A DNA stretch of 53,677 nucleotides from Candidatus Saccharimonadota bacterium (GCA_009777625.1 WRLL01000005.1:1-53677); one strand, 5' to 3'; shown: positions 8,259-17,692, counted from the first letter of the stretch. Program-made: numbers and translations. The notes: generated from the sequence alone by a model not told the origin.

Positions 8259-9215
8259 ATGCGTCGCATCAGGACGACCTTAACTTTCGCGACAGTATTT
8301 GCAATTAGCTTGCTTATCTTTAGCCCGATTACTATGGCCGAGCAGACGGCCGGCCTTAGCCCGAAAAAGCCGGATGGCATCATGGAACTGACTGTCTCAC
8401 CGACTTCGACGCGTCTGGAATTGAAGGCTGGTCAATCAACCAAAGGCGAGTTCATGATTTTTAACTCTGGCGAAGTGTCACTTGACGTCAAAGTCAGTGC
8501 CAACCCATACAGCGTCAAAAACGAGAACTACGACGGCGATTACGAAAACGAAACACCCCGCTCACAGATTGTACGCTGGATCAATTTCGACCAGGCCGAA
8601 TATCACTTGGAACCGCGCCAGCAGGAAACGGTTCACTTCACTGTCAATACGCCACAGTCAATTCCCGATGGTGGTCAATACGCGGTGCTTTTAGCGGAAA
8701 CTGCCTCTGAGGCTACCTCGACCGAAGGCAGTTCATTCAACACCATCAAACGCGTCGGTACGTTACTTTACGCATCAACCGATGGCCAGACCAAGGACTC
8801 TGGTTTTGTCAAAGAAGTTTCGGTTAAAGGTTGGCAAAAAGAACAGCCAGTTGCCTTTACGCAGCGCATCACCAACGACGGCAACACTGACTTTGTAACC
8901 ACTGGGAAAGCCACTCTAACCAGCTTATTTGGCCGCGAAATCGCCACAGTCATAGTTGACGAACAGATCGTTTTGCCAGACACAACACGTGCCACAGATA
9001 AATCTTTTAATGAGAAGGTTGTTCCAGGTTTTTACAAACTTAGCGTCGAAAGCACATTCTTAGGTCAAACACACACATCAGAAAAGTGGGTTTTTGTTGC
9101 GCCAGTTTGGTTGGTCTCTCTGGTGTTGATAATCTTTCTTCTCGTTATTGCGGTAATTATCTGGCTAGCCGGACGGGGCAAGGGCAGTCGTAAAATCAAA
9201 ATTCGTGGCCAATAG
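8259..9215 (+). CDS. WxLIP/DUF916-like membrane protein
   Basis: 318 residues. A signal peptide (about 1-28) precedes two beta-sandwich domains: a DUF916-like one (about 40-150: LTVSPTSTRLELKAGQ, then GEFMIFNSGEVSLDVKV and WINFDQAEYHLEP, VNTPQSIPDGGQYAVLLAE) and a DUF3324-like one (about 165-275: VAFTQRITNDGNTDF). One membrane helix (about 283-305) and a basic tail (RGKGSRKIKIRG) end it. In Firmicutes such proteins bind WxL-domain partners and hold them at the cell surface. Two more paralogs occur in the window (15126-16127 and 46307-47317), each directly after a small WxL-like gene. Confidence 0.75.
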   Translation: MRRIRTTLTFATVFAISLLIFSPITMAEQTAGLSPKKPDGIMELTVSPTSTRLELKAGQSTKGEFMIFNSGEVSLDVKVSANPYSVKNENYDGDYENETPRSQIVRWINFDQAEYHLEPRQQETVHFTVNTPQSIPDGGQYAVLLAETASEATSTEGSSFNTIKRVGTLLYASTDGQTKDSGFVKEVSVKGWQKEQPVAFTQRITNDGNTDFVTTGKATLTSLFGREIATVIVDEQIVLPDTTRATDKSFNEKVVPGFYKLSVESTFLGQTHTSEKWVFVAPVWLVSLVLIIFLLVIAVIIWLAGRGKGSRKIKIRGQ

Positions 9216-9241
9216 TTTTCCACAAATTTCTTAGTGTAGTA

Positions 9242-9271
9242 TTGACGAACGCATTGCGCTTATGTTAGTAT
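9242..9271 (+). promoter_or_regulatory. promoter of the giant propeller gene
   Basis: TTGACG (9242-9247), an 18-base spacer and TAGTAT (9266-9271) preceded by TGT (extended -10). The leader is about 80 bases and AT-rich, with a weak AGAGG site before ATG 9357. Confidence 0.5.
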
Positions 9272-9356
9272 TAAAAAGTAATGTAACAATAAGCAATAAT
9301 AAAGAGGGTATAAACTAGGATAAATATATAAAAGTGGTGTAAGAGGCAAAATTAAG

Positions 9357-12300
9357 ATGCAATTTAGAAAAAGAATGGTGTGGCGATCGCGGCGCATTGG
9401 CGTCCGTGCCGGTATTCCCGTCAAAAAGCCATTCATCAAAAAAAGTAGAGCGGTCTTTCTAGGGCTAACTGCTTTTGTGATTGCAATTGGTACACTCTAT
9501 ATACCCAGTTCGCCTAACGCTGACGCCGCTTTGCCCGGCACAGATTGGACTCAGCGCAGCCCGAGCGCGGTTGTTAAATTCTGGACCGATATTGCCTCAT
9601 CGGCCGACGGCACTAAGTTAGCAGTTATTGGCGGTGATGACTTTATTTATACCTCGACCGACAGCGGAGGAACCTGGACCAGGCGGGATCCTTCTGGCAC
9701 CAACACATTCAAGCGCTGGAGTGCTATTGCTTCGTCGTCCGACGGCACCAGACTGGTTGCTGTGGCTCAGAATGACTTCGTCTACACTTCTGACAATAGT
9801 GGCCAGAGCTGGACGATGCGTCAGCCTGATGGTGGCAATGCCAAAATCTGGTATTCGGCTGCTTCGTCGTCCGACGGTATGACGTTGATGGTCGGTGCCG
9901 GAGTGGACTATGTTTACATTTCGACCGATGGCGGCGCGAATTGGACACCAAGCTATCCATTTGGAGCGGCCACGCGAACCTGGAGCGCTATGGCCATGTC
10001 AAGTGACGCTTCCATGATGTTCGTCGGTAACGATGCAGGCTATATCTACAGATCTATCAACGGTGGTACAAGCTGGTCACAGCTGGATCCGGCCGGCGCG
10101 CCACGCTACTGGGCCGCTATTTCAGCCTCAGCCGACGGCACCAGACTGGTTGCTGTGGCCCGGAATGATTACGTCTATACATCGATCAATAGTGGCGCGA
10201 ATTGGACACAAAATGTAGTTGGTGGTTCGACTCAATATTGGGCATCAGCGGGCATTTCAGCTAATGGCAACGTCATGATGGTTGGTTCGGGCAATGGCAA
10301 TGTTTACGTTTCGACTGATGTCGCTACTGGTCCGACCTGGACCATGCGCGATCCGGCTGGTGGCGGCAATAAGAACTGGGCAGGGATCGCTTTATCAGCT
10401 GACGGCACGAAAGCAGCTGTTTCGGCCATCACGGATTATATATACACCTCGACCGACACTGGCACAACCTGGACACAGCGCGACCCGGTCGGTAGCGCCA
10501 GATATTGGACCAGCTTGGCATCGTCGGCCGATGGCATGACGCTGTTCGCTGGCGCCCAAAGTGACTATCTTTACAAATCGACCGATGGTGGCGATACCTG
10601 GTCGGCACCGATCCGACCGGGCGCGAATGTTACCAGGGCCTGGGCTGGCCTTGCTATGTCAACTGATGGCACAAGGATTGTCGGCGTGGAAGGAACGGGC
10701 AGTGGAGGAATGATTTGGACATCAGCTGATGGTGGATCGACTTGGACACAGCGTAATCCGCTTGGGGGTGGCAGTCGAAACTGGTGGTCAGTCGCCTGCT
10801 CGGCCGACTGCAGGAGTATTGTCGCCACTACGACAGGCGACTACGTCTATACATCGACTGATTTTGGTGATAACTGGACCCTGCGTCAACCAGCCGGCCC
10901 AGGCGCCGTTTACAGTTGGTATGGCTCAGCTATGACGGCCGACGGCAGCAAAATAGTTATTGCATCTGGCGGCGGCCCGAACTATTTGTATATTTCGAAT
11001 GATGGCGGCGCGAACTGGACGCAACTGACGAGTTCACCTGGAGCTGGATCATGGAATAAAGTTGTCATGTCAGCCGATGGCCAAAGAATTATGGCTGCCG
11101 CCGGAGGTAACTATATTTGGATATCGGCGGATGGTGGTACAACTTGGACAGAGCGACGGCCAGGCGGCACTGGTGTTACCGGTAACTGGACCGGCATGGC
11201 TACATCAGCCAACGGTATGCGGCTGTTAGTTGCTAACCCTAGCGGCTGGGTTTATACATCAGTCGATGGTGGTTTAACCTGGACGCAGCGTGATCCGGCC
11301 GGTGGAACTCGCAACTGGCGGGCGGCGGCTTCTTCGGCTAATGGCGCCCGGCTAGTGGTGGCGGCTATCAACGATTATATTTACACATCGGGTGGATCGT
11401 TCTTGCCAACGGTTGATCCCCCGGAGATTTCAGTCATGGGTGGCACAGTTAGTTTGATTGGCGAGTGTTCGGTTACGAATGATTATTCCTTTACAGATGT
11501 GGTAAGCAAAGGCGACAGTGCGCATGCGATCTCTTATGATGGAGTAGTTTATTCATGGGGTGATAATACTTACGGGCAGTTCGGCAACGGCACAACGACT
11601 GCCTCTGATGTGCCGATGTCGGTTGATGTAACAGGAGTATTAGCGGGCAAGACCATAACAAAGATTGTACGCACCGAGTCGGCCGTGCTGGCTTTGGGGG
11701 CCGACGGCAGTGTTTACGCCTGGGGCGACAATACGTATGGACAACTGGGTAACGGCAATAACACCTCTTCGACGGTGCCAGTGGCCGTTACAACCAGCGG
11801 TGTCTTGTCAGGTAAGATGGTCCTGCAACTGATTGTAGCGGGTGAAACGGTTTATGTCTTAACATCCGACGGCAGTGTTTACGCCTGGGGTGATAACACT
11901 TACGGTCAACTGGGCAATGGCACGACGACTGCTTCGAATGTGCCAGTGGCGGTTAATACCAGCGGTGTTTTGTCAGGTAAAACTATCAGACAGATTTCTG
12001 CAACTGAGGACACGGCTTATGCATTAGCATCCGACGGATCAGTGTATTCATGGGGCCGTAATGATCGCGGCCAGCTGGGCAACGGCGGTGTTACAATCAG
12101 CCCGACTTGGACACAGCGTGATCCATCTGGTACTGGCACTATCAAGTACTACCACAGCGCCGCCATGTCGGCCGATGGCAACACAATCGCTGTAGTTGCT
12201 CAGTACAGCACCGACTCGGTTTATGTTTCAACTGATGGTGGAGTGACTTGGACAGCGCGCGGCGCATCGGCGGGATTGCCGGCTGCGCTTGCCTACAGTG

Positions 12301-14405
12301 ACATCAAAATGTCAGCTGACGGTCAGACCATGATCCTTACAGTACAAGCTAACTATGTTTATACTTCAACCAATGGTGGTGCAACTTGGACACAGCGTAC
12401 GCCGGCCGGGGCTGGTGCAACTAGGACTTGGCGCGTGGCTGCGATATCACCCGATGGCGCAACGATGGCTGTGGCCGCTGGTAATGATTACGTTTATACT
12501 TCGACCAATGGCGGCGTTTCTTGGACGCCGCGTGATCCCGCTGGCGCTACCAGGGATTGGTATGGCTTGGCTATGTCGGCCGATGGCACCAAGATGTGGG
12601 CCGGCGCTGCTGGTGGCTTGGTTTACTTCTCGATCAATGGCGGCGCGAACTGGACGGCGAATAGCCCACGACCCAGTAACGGCGGTATTGCTTCCTGGGG
12701 CAGGATTGCTATGTCAGCTGATGGCTCTAGGGTAATAACAGGCTCAAGAGACAACTCATTTGAAGGCTGGGTTTACACCACGACTAACGCTGGCACAGCT
12801 TCGCCGGCAACCTGGACACAGCGTGATCCGACCGGAACTGGTTTTAAATCTTGGTTCGGTGTAGCCTCGTCGACCGATGGCACAAGGCTGATGGCTGGCA
12901 TGGATGGAGGCCTCGGTCCGGTATATACTTCTGTGGATGGCGGCGTGAGTTGGACAGGGCAGTCTTCCTTGCCCAACGGTTACTGGCGCGGATTAGCCAT
13001 GTCGTCCAATGGCGAGAAGATGGTTGCGGCAAACTTTGGCCAGGCCACTTCCGGCGACTTTGTTTACACCTACCCGACGATTACTGGCGGCGGCGGTGTC
13101 AACGCTGACTCACCGTTGCCAGTGGCAGTTGACATGACTGGAGTGCTGTCGGGCAAGACTATCTCGTCAATATCGACTGGTTACCAGACGGCTTACGCCA
13201 TCGCAGCTGACGGTTCAGTCTATTCCTGGGGCAATGGCACCGATGGCCAGCTGGGCAATGGTGCGTCGGTTGATTCCAATATACCAGTGGCCGTGACCAT
13301 GTCTGGTGCAATGGGCGGTAAAATTGCTCGACAAATCGTTGGCGACGATGGCTATGTCTTTGCGATCGCATCTGACGGCACAGTCTATGCGTGGGGCAGC
13401 GGGCCGCTTGGCAATGGCAATAGTTCAGATGTACCTGTGGCTGTTACAGGTTCGTTATCTGGAAAGAATATCTCGACTATCATCAGCAACGGGATGTCAG
13501 TTTACGCATTGGCGCGGGATGGCACAATGCATGCCTGGGGTGCTAATGGTTACGGTCAACTGGGTAATAGTAATAATACTCCTCAATCTACACCGGTAGC
13601 GGTCTATATGGCTGGCGTCATGTCCAGCAAATTTGCTGTCGGTATGGCGGCGAGTGATGCACCGGCAGCCTATGGATTAACCTCTGACGGCATGTTGTAT
13701 TCTTGGGGCTATAATGGCTATGGACAACTTGGTAATGGCACAAACAATGATTCTAACGCGCCAACTGCCGTTACCCAATCCAGCCCAATTGCCAGCATTA
13801 CTATTAATGGCAAACCTGTAACCGATATTATTTCCGGCGATGGCTGCACGGTTACCTTTACGGCACCGTCTAATGATCCAGGAACTTACGATGTAGTAGT
13901 TACTTATTCTGATGGCACGGTTATGACGATTCCGCAGTCGCTGACTTATATTGATCTTTATATTATGCTTTTCCTCTACGGCGATAATGTAATCAACGCC
14001 AGTCCATTTACGAATAACGGCGAAGGCACTACGCCGCTGCAGACTACAGTCGTTACCAATGATACGACTGGATACACGGTTAGTTTGAATTCGGTGGGTA
14101 CGACCAATTTGGCCTGTTCTGAATCAGGGCGCGGCGGCGATCTTGTTCCGGCAATGAGCGGTTCTGGATCGAGCATGACTAATGATACCTGGGCGTATGG
14201 GCTGGGCACTAGCGTTGCAACGCCGACCACTTGGAATGGTACCACTACAACACCGGCCGTCTTTGACAGCTATGGCGCGGATACAGCCGGTCGGACGCAT
14301 TTCTTATACTTTGGGGCCAAAGTCACTTTGAATACTACGCCTTGCAGTAGTTACCAAGGCGACGTAATCCTGACAGCAATATCAAACTGGGGGACTGGAC
14401 CATGA
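9357..14405 (+). CDS. giant Asp-box/RCC1 beta-propeller surface protein, WxL-like end
   Basis: 1682 residues. A basic N-terminus and signal peptide (about 1-58, ending ADA-AL) precede an Asp-box/BNR propeller region (about 60-680) with many copies of an about 40-residue repeat built on STDGGxTWTQRDPxG and SADGTxLVAVA. Next comes an RCC1-like region (about 695-915, VYAWGDNTYGQLGNG), a second Asp-box region (about 915-1240), the rest of the RCC1 region (about 1247-1478), an IPT-like segment (about 1480-1530) and the shared C-terminal domain (NDTTGYTVSLN, DTWAYGLG, YFGAKVT, SYQGDVILT). There is no transmembrane anchor, so attachment probably goes through that last domain. It heads cluster 2. Its role is unknown; adhesion or glycan binding is plausible for such propellers. 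Confidence 0.85.
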   Translation: MQFRKRMVWRSRRIGVRAGIPVKKPFIKKSRAVFLGLTAFVIAIGTLYIPSSPNADAALPGTDWTQRSPSAVVKFWTDIASSADGTKLAVIGGDDFIYTSTDSGGTWTRRDPSGTNTFKRWSAIASSSDGTRLVAVAQNDFVYTSDNSGQSWTMRQPDGGNAKIWYSAASSSDGMTLMVGAGVDYVYISTDGGANWTPSYPFGAATRTWSAMAMSSDASMMFVGNDAGYIYRSINGGTSWSQLDPAGAPRYWAAISASADGTRLVAVARNDYVYTSINSGANWTQNVVGGSTQYWASAGISANGNVMMVGSGNGNVYVSTDVATGPTWTMRDPAGGGNKNWAGIALSADGTKAAVSAITDYIYTSTDTGTTWTQRDPVGSARYWTSLASSADGMTLFAGAQSDYLYKSTDGGDTWSAPIRPGANVTRAWAGLAMSTDGTRIVGVEGTGSGGMIWTSADGGSTWTQRNPLGGGSRNWWSVACSADCRSIVATTTGDYVYTSTDFGDNWTLRQPAGPGAVYSWYGSAMTADGSKIVIASGGGPNYLYISNDGGANWTQLTSSPGAGSWNKVVMSADGQRIMAAAGGNYIWISADGGTTWTERRPGGTGVTGNWTGMATSANGMRLLVANPSGWVYTSVDGGLTWTQRDPAGGTRNWRAAASSANGARLVVAAINDYIYTSGGSFLPTVDPPEISVMGGTVSLIGECSVTNDYSFTDVVSKGDSAHAISYDGVVYSWGDNTYGQFGNGTTTASDVPMSVDVTGVLAGKTITKIVRTESAVLALGADGSVYAWGDNTYGQLGNGNNTSSTVPVAVTTSGVLSGKMVLQLIVAGETVYVLTSDGSVYAWGDNTYGQLGNGTTTASNVPVAVNTSGVLSGKTIRQISATEDTAYALASDGSVYSWGRNDRGQLGNGGVTISPTWTQRDPSGTGTIKYYHSAAMSADGNTIAVVAQYSTDSVYVSTDGGVTWTARGASAGLPAALAYSDIKMSADGQTMILTVQANYVYTSTNGGATWTQRTPAGAGATRTWRVAAISPDGATMAVAAGNDYVYTSTNGGVSWTPRDPAGATRDWYGLAMSADGTKMWAGAAGGLVYFSINGGANWTANSPRPSNGGIASWGRIAMSADGSRVITGSRDNSFEGWVYTTTNAGTASPATWTQRDPTGTGFKSWFGVASSTDGTRLMAGMDGGLGPVYTSVDGGVSWTGQSSLPNGYWRGLAMSSNGEKMVAANFGQATSGDFVYTYPTITGGGGVNADSPLPVAVDMTGVLSGKTISSISTGYQTAYAIAADGSVYSWGNGTDGQLGNGASVDSNIPVAVTMSGAMGGKIARQIVGDDGYVFAIASDGTVYAWGSGPLGNGNSSDVPVAVTGSLSGKNISTIISNGMSVYALARDGTMHAWGANGYGQLGNSNNTPQSTPVAVYMAGVMSSKFAVGMAASDAPAAYGLTSDGMLYSWGYNGYGQLGNGTNNDSNAPTAVTQSSPIASITINGKPVTDIISGDGCTVTFTAPSNDPGTYDVVVTYSDGTVMTIPQSLTYIDLYIMLFLYGDNVINASPFTNNGEGTTPLQTTVVTNDTTGYTVSLNSVGTTNLACSESGRGGDLVPAMSGSGSSMTNDTWAYGLGTSVATPTTWNGTTTTPAVFDSYGADTAGRTHFLYFGAKVTLNTTPCSSYQGDVILTAISNWGTGP

Positions 14406-14428
14406 AATAAAGAAAGAAAGGAGGCATA

Positions 14429-14491
14429 ATGCGTAAGATAGAGGTCTTGCACAAGCAAAAAAACGTGTGTATAATGGTTACGGTAAAATAA
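14429..14491 (+). CDS. possible 20-residue leader peptide
   Basis: A perfect AAAGGAGG ribosome site (14417-14424) stands 4 bases before an ATG that opens a 20-codon frame (starts MRKIEVLHKQ) ending TAA at 14489-14491. It contains the promoter of the next gene, so it could be a coincidence or the translated tail of the 1682-residue gene's transcript. I see no family. Confidence 0.25.
   Translation: MRKIEVLHKQKNVCIMVTVK
14447..14475 (+). promoter_or_regulatory. promoter of the second small WxL-like gene
   Basis: TTGCAC (14447-14452), a 17-base spacer and a perfect TATAAT (14470-14475). The leader is about 40 bases with GAAGGAGA before ATG 14523. Confidence 0.7.
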
Positions 14492-14522
14492 ATAAACAAA
14501 ATGATTGAAGGAGACAATAATC

Positions 14523-15107
14523 ATGAATAAGTTAAATAAAGTTTTAGCGGTCGCTAGTGTTACTACAATGGCCTTTGTTGGTATGGCTGTAGCCGTACCA
14601 GCCGCCAACGCCGCTACAGATTTCAAGACCGACACAGTTTCATTGACAATCGGCGAAACATTGATGCTGACGTTGACAGGAACGGGTGATTTCGGCACGG
14701 TTAGTGTTGCTTCGGCCAACACGGCTGCTCAGAACGCCAACGTCAAGAGTAACTTCGTGGGTGGCTACGTCTTGATTTTGAACGACCAAGACACCGACAC
14801 CGATTTGGTTGGCACAACTTCTAGCAGCAACACAATTCCGACTTTGGCGTCGGCCAGTACTCTGTTGCCTAACCAGTCTACTTCGGCCTGGGGTGTTTAC
14901 GTTGGCACCGGTACAACTGGTGCGGCCGGCAGCACATTCCAGCCAATGCCATCCAGCGCTGGCACACCTATCCAGATTGCTAGCACATCTGCCATCAGTG
15001 CCGCAGCCGGCGACAACTATCCTGTAACCTACGGTGCACAGATCAGCGGTAGCCAAGCTCCTGACATCTACGAAGACATCGTGGTTTACACGTTAACTTC
15101 TAACTAA
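14523..15107 (+). CDS. small secreted WxL-like domain protein
   Basis: 194 residues from ATG 14523. This start is chosen because GAAGGAGA lies 8 bases upstream; the frame also opens at a TTG at 14505 that overlaps this site. A signal peptide (about 1-30, ANA-ATD) is followed by a beta-rich domain. It has the shared pattern in a more divergent form: FVGGYVLIL, TSAWGVYVG, YGAQISG and DIYEDIVVYTLTSN. It sits between the giant propeller protein and a WxLIP-like protein, as the small WxL partner does in csc clusters. Confidence 0.7.
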   Translation: MNKLNKVLAVASVTTMAFVGMAVAVPAANAATDFKTDTVSLTIGETLMLTLTGTGDFGTVSVASANTAAQNANVKSNFVGGYVLILNDQDTDTDLVGTTSSSNTIPTLASASTLLPNQSTSAWGVYVGTGTTGAAGSTFQPMPSSAGTPIQIASTSAISAAAGDNYPVTYGAQISGSQAPDIYEDIVVYTLTSN

Positions 15108-15125
15108 GGAAAGAAAGGTTTGTAA

Positions 15126-16127
15126 ATGGTATCAAGCGCTATAAAGAAACTGTGGAGTCCCGCCAAACTAACTCTGTTGCTGTTGGCAGCAGCGGGGTTG
15201 ATCGGAGCACTCCCAGTTTCCAGCGCATTGGCCGCGGACAATGATTCCGAAAATACGCCCTATCTGGTAGTTGGCGTTACTCCAGCCGTCAAGCAATTCG
15301 AAATGCACGCCGGCGACCGGGAAACCGTCCAGATGACGATAAAGAACAGCACCACCTACACCGAGGTTTTCAAACTATATGCTTCTCCGTATACTATTTT
15401 GAATAGCGACTATTCGCGCCCCAATTTCGAAAAACAGACTAGTTACAGCTATCTGTCAAAATGGATCACATTTGAACAAGCCGAATACATCATTGAGCCC
15501 GAATCCGAAATGACCATCGAATTCCAGATCAATGTACCAGAAAGCGTGCCTGACGGCACTCAATATGCGGCGGTTTTTGCCGAAACTACTGGCTACCAAA
15601 AAGACGGCCAGAAAGTCGGCATTCGCGCCTCTGGTCGCGTCGGCATGATTGTCAAAGCCAAAATGCTCGATGGCAAGAACGTCGAAACGGCTGAAATCAC
15701 CAACCAAAACATCGGTCGGTTTCAGCCCGACGCACCGCTGAAGACTAATTTCTCGATCAAGAACACCGGTAACGTCGAATACAAGACCCAGAGTCGCATC
15801 GTCGTGAAAGATTTCTTTGGCGGCAAAGAAAAGTACAAAAGCACCTGGGTCGATACCAGCGTCTTTCCCGAAAGCCACCGCAGCACCGACTTAAATTGGG
15901 AACACTCACGTCTTGGCGTGTATAAAGTAACCCAAGAGATCAAAATGATGGACGGTAAAACCATTGAACGCGAAACTACGGTGTTGGCCGTACCGATGTG
16001 GGTCATGGTACTGTTTGTCATTGGTTTGATTACTCTGATTGTGAATATTGTCTTGATCATTGTCCGTCGAAAAAGTGGCAAGGGTCGCAAGTTGCGACGC
16101 AGCAAAAAAGGTGGCATGAAGCTATGA
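15126..16127 (+). CDS. WxLIP/DUF916-like membrane protein
   Basis: 333 residues. A signal peptide (about 1-37, ALA-AD) leads into a DUF916-like domain (about 48-165: VGVTPAVKQFEMHAGDRETV, IKNSTTYTEVFKLYASPY, KWITFEQAEYIIEPESEM, VPESVPDGTQYAAVFAE). A second beta domain (about 195-290, FSIKNTGNVEYKTQSRIVV), one membrane helix (about 296-318) and a strongly basic tail complete it. It is paralogous to 8259-9215 and shares the same QAEY and DG-x-QYA landmarks. The stop overlaps the next start (ATGA at 16124-16127), so the next gene is translationally coupled. Confidence 0.75.
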   Translation: MVSSAIKKLWSPAKLTLLLLAAAGLIGALPVSSALAADNDSENTPYLVVGVTPAVKQFEMHAGDRETVQMTIKNSTTYTEVFKLYASPYTILNSDYSRPNFEKQTSYSYLSKWITFEQAEYIIEPESEMTIEFQINVPESVPDGTQYAAVFAETTGYQKDGQKVGIRASGRVGMIVKAKMLDGKNVETAEITNQNIGRFQPDAPLKTNFSIKNTGNVEYKTQSRIVVKDFFGGKEKYKSTWVDTSVFPESHRSTDLNWEHSRLGVYKVTQEIKMMDGKTIERETTVLAVPMWVMVLFVIGLITLIVNIVLIIVRRKSGKGRKLRRSKKGGMKL

Positions 16128-16735
16128 AAAAGTGGCTGGCGATTGCACTGTTGGCTGTCGTGCCGTTGCTGGGAACTGTGTCTTCGCAGCCAGCCATGGC
16201 TGCCACGACGACTGACGCTACCCAGATCAATGCTACTGTCAACGGCGAAAACATCTTTAATTTGACGGTCAACGGCGAAACCGGACCCGTCGAAACTTAT
16301 AATTCGCTGATCCACGTTAGTTTCCAGGCTGTGGGTGAAGGCCTAATTGAAATCACCGATCAGGATGGCAATGTTCTTTTCACTCTTGATAAAACTACAC
16401 CCGGTATCGAAACCATTAATACAGATATCAATCTGCCTGCAGTCGGCATTTACACCTTAACGACGACTATCACTGGCCCGACCAACGTGGCCAGCCAAAG
16501 TATCACTGTGGATTATAGGGCACTGCCGATCATTCCGCCCGGCCCGGGTGGACCAGGTGGCCCAGGCGGCGGTCCTGGCTCGCCGAGTACTGGATTTATG
16601 ATCTATGTCAATGGCTATGCGATTCCAGTTATCGGCGTGCTATTTTGGCTGGTGCTGTTGACGATAGTTTCGGGATCGATCTTCTTCCTTGTCAGGAATC
16701 GAAAAACGCGCCACGCCAAATCCATCAAGCTTTAG
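16124..16735 (+). CDS. Pro-rich, PxTG-type single-pass surface protein (CscD-like?)
   Basis: 203 residues from ATG 16124, coupled to the previous gene by ATGA; the frame opens further upstream inside that gene. A signal peptide (about 1-26, AMA-ATT), a beta domain (about 30-135), a Pro/Gly-rich spacer (about 140-155), a PSTGF motif, one membrane helix (about 173-193) and a basic tail (RNRKTRHAK) follow in order. The motif, spacer and tail resemble the small LPxTG proteins that close csc clusters. However, about 12 residues separate PSTGF from the helix, and no sortase gene is in the window. The protein at 47382-48479 has the same layout with PNTGV. Confidence 0.65.
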   Translation: MKKWLAIALLAVVPLLGTVSSQPAMAATTTDATQINATVNGENIFNLTVNGETGPVETYNSLIHVSFQAVGEGLIEITDQDGNVLFTLDKTTPGIETINTDINLPAVGIYTLTTTITGPTNVASQSITVDYRALPIIPPGPGGPGGPGGGPGSPSTGFMIYVNGYAIPVIGVLFWLVLLTIVSGSIFFLVRNRKTRHAKSIKL

Positions 16736-16784
16736 TTGCCCCTCTTCAATCTTTGGGATAAAATCATTATCAATAATGTCAATA

Positions 16785-16813
16785 TTGAAAAGCTTAACCA
16801 AAGGCGATATAAT
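16785..16813 (+). promoter_or_regulatory. lemA-htpX operon promoter
   Basis: TTGAAA (16785-16790), a 17-base spacer and a perfect TATAAT (16808-16813). The leader is about 75 bases and ends in TTAGGAGGAAAAT before ATG 16896. Confidence 0.7.
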
Positions 16814-16895
16814 TATTAGCGTACAAGAGGGAAGAAAGAAAACCTTTATTCCCCTAGTGCGCGACAATAGTAGTTAATCCACTTAGGAGGAAAAT

Positions 16896-17462
16896 ATGCC
16901 AGTTTGGGCTTGGATAGTTATCGCAGCTGCCGTTATCTTGGTTATCTGGATAGTTGCAATATACAATGGTTTGGTGCGTTTGCGTGTCCGCGTTGATGAA
17001 GCTTGGAGTGACATCACAGTTCAATTGAAGCGACGAGCTGACCTGATCCCGAATTTGATCGAATCAGTTCGCGGCTACGCCAAACACGAAAAAGAAGTTT
17101 TTGAGAATGTTACCGAGGCTCGTGCGGCCGTCATGAGCGCCACTAAGAAAGGCCCAGAAGCAACCGCCAAAGCCGAAAATCAGTTCGAGGGCGCGTTGAA
17201 ATCCCTGTTCGCCGTAGCAGAAAATTATCCACAACTGCGCGCTAGCGAGAACTTCCAACAACTGAGTGCTGAGATCACCGACACAGAAGACAAAATCCAG
17301 GCCTCGCGGCGCTTCTACAACGGCGGTGTGCGCGATTTGAACACCAAGATTCAGACTTTCCCAGACAATGTTTTTGCCGGCATGTTTGGCTTCAAACAGC
17401 GTGAATTCTTTGAGGTCGAAGATCTAGCCGCTATCGAGAAAGCTCCGGAAGTCAAATTCTAA
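16896..17462 (+). CDS. lemA: LemA family protein
   Basis: 188 residues, the usual length. One N-terminal membrane helix (about 4-25) is followed by the conserved YNGLVRLRVRVDEAWSDI segment, QLKRRADLIPNLIESVRGYA (about 47-66), and the helical bundle ending in FPDNVFAGMFGF near the C-terminus. LemA proteins are membrane-anchored helical-bundle proteins of unclear function, often encoded next to HtpX-type metalloproteases as here. The start is fixed by TAGGAGG 7 bases upstream. It is the first gene of a likely operon with the small membrane protein and htpX. Confidence 0.93.
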   Translation: MPVWAWIVIAAAVILVIWIVAIYNGLVRLRVRVDEAWSDITVQLKRRADLIPNLIESVRGYAKHEKEVFENVTEARAAVMSATKKGPEATAKAENQFEGALKSLFAVAENYPQLRASENFQQLSAEITDTEDKIQASRRFYNGGVRDLNTKIQTFPDNVFAGMFGFKQREFFEVEDLAAIEKAPEVKF

Positions 17463-17495
17463 TCGTTATTAATTCTTAAATGAAAGGATTTCAAA

Positions 17496-17684
17496 ATGAG
17501 TGAAAATGACAAGAAATCAGCCCCGGCCAAATTTCCGACAGCCGTGGTAATCACCAGTGTTATTTGTCTGACAATTATCGTGTTGACAGTTGCCGGAATG
17601 ATCTTCTCGTGGTCGATGGTTGACCACATCGCCGACAAATGGCCAGACGGTCTACCTGAAAATATCACCATCAACGCTAGATAG
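17496..17684 (+). CDS. 62-residue single-pass membrane protein
   Basis: A small basic-then-hydrophobic protein: a Lys-rich N-terminus (about 1-15), one membrane helix (about 17-40, AVVITSVICLTIIVLTVAG) and a short polar tail. AAAGGATTT stands 6 bases before the ATG. It lies 33 bases after lemA and 8 bases before htpX on the same strand, so it is likely co-translated with them and may work with the LemA/HtpX membrane quality-control pair. I recognise no family. Confidence 0.65.
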   Translation: MSENDKKSAPAKFPTAVVITSVICLTIIVLTVAGMIFSWSMVDHIADKWPDGLPENITINAR

Positions 17685-17692
17685 GTAGGTCA

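Noticed and set aside
9540-13080. Regularly spaced DNA repeats, considered as a CRISPR or satellite array
   Set aside because: They are in-frame codons of Asp-box and RCC1 repeats with degenerate third positions, not identical repeats with unique spacers.
15456-15878. A long minus-strand frame opposite the WxLIP-like gene, and similar ones opposite typA and ligA
   Set aside because: They are antisense shadows of strongly coded genes, lack ribosome sites and have biased composition.
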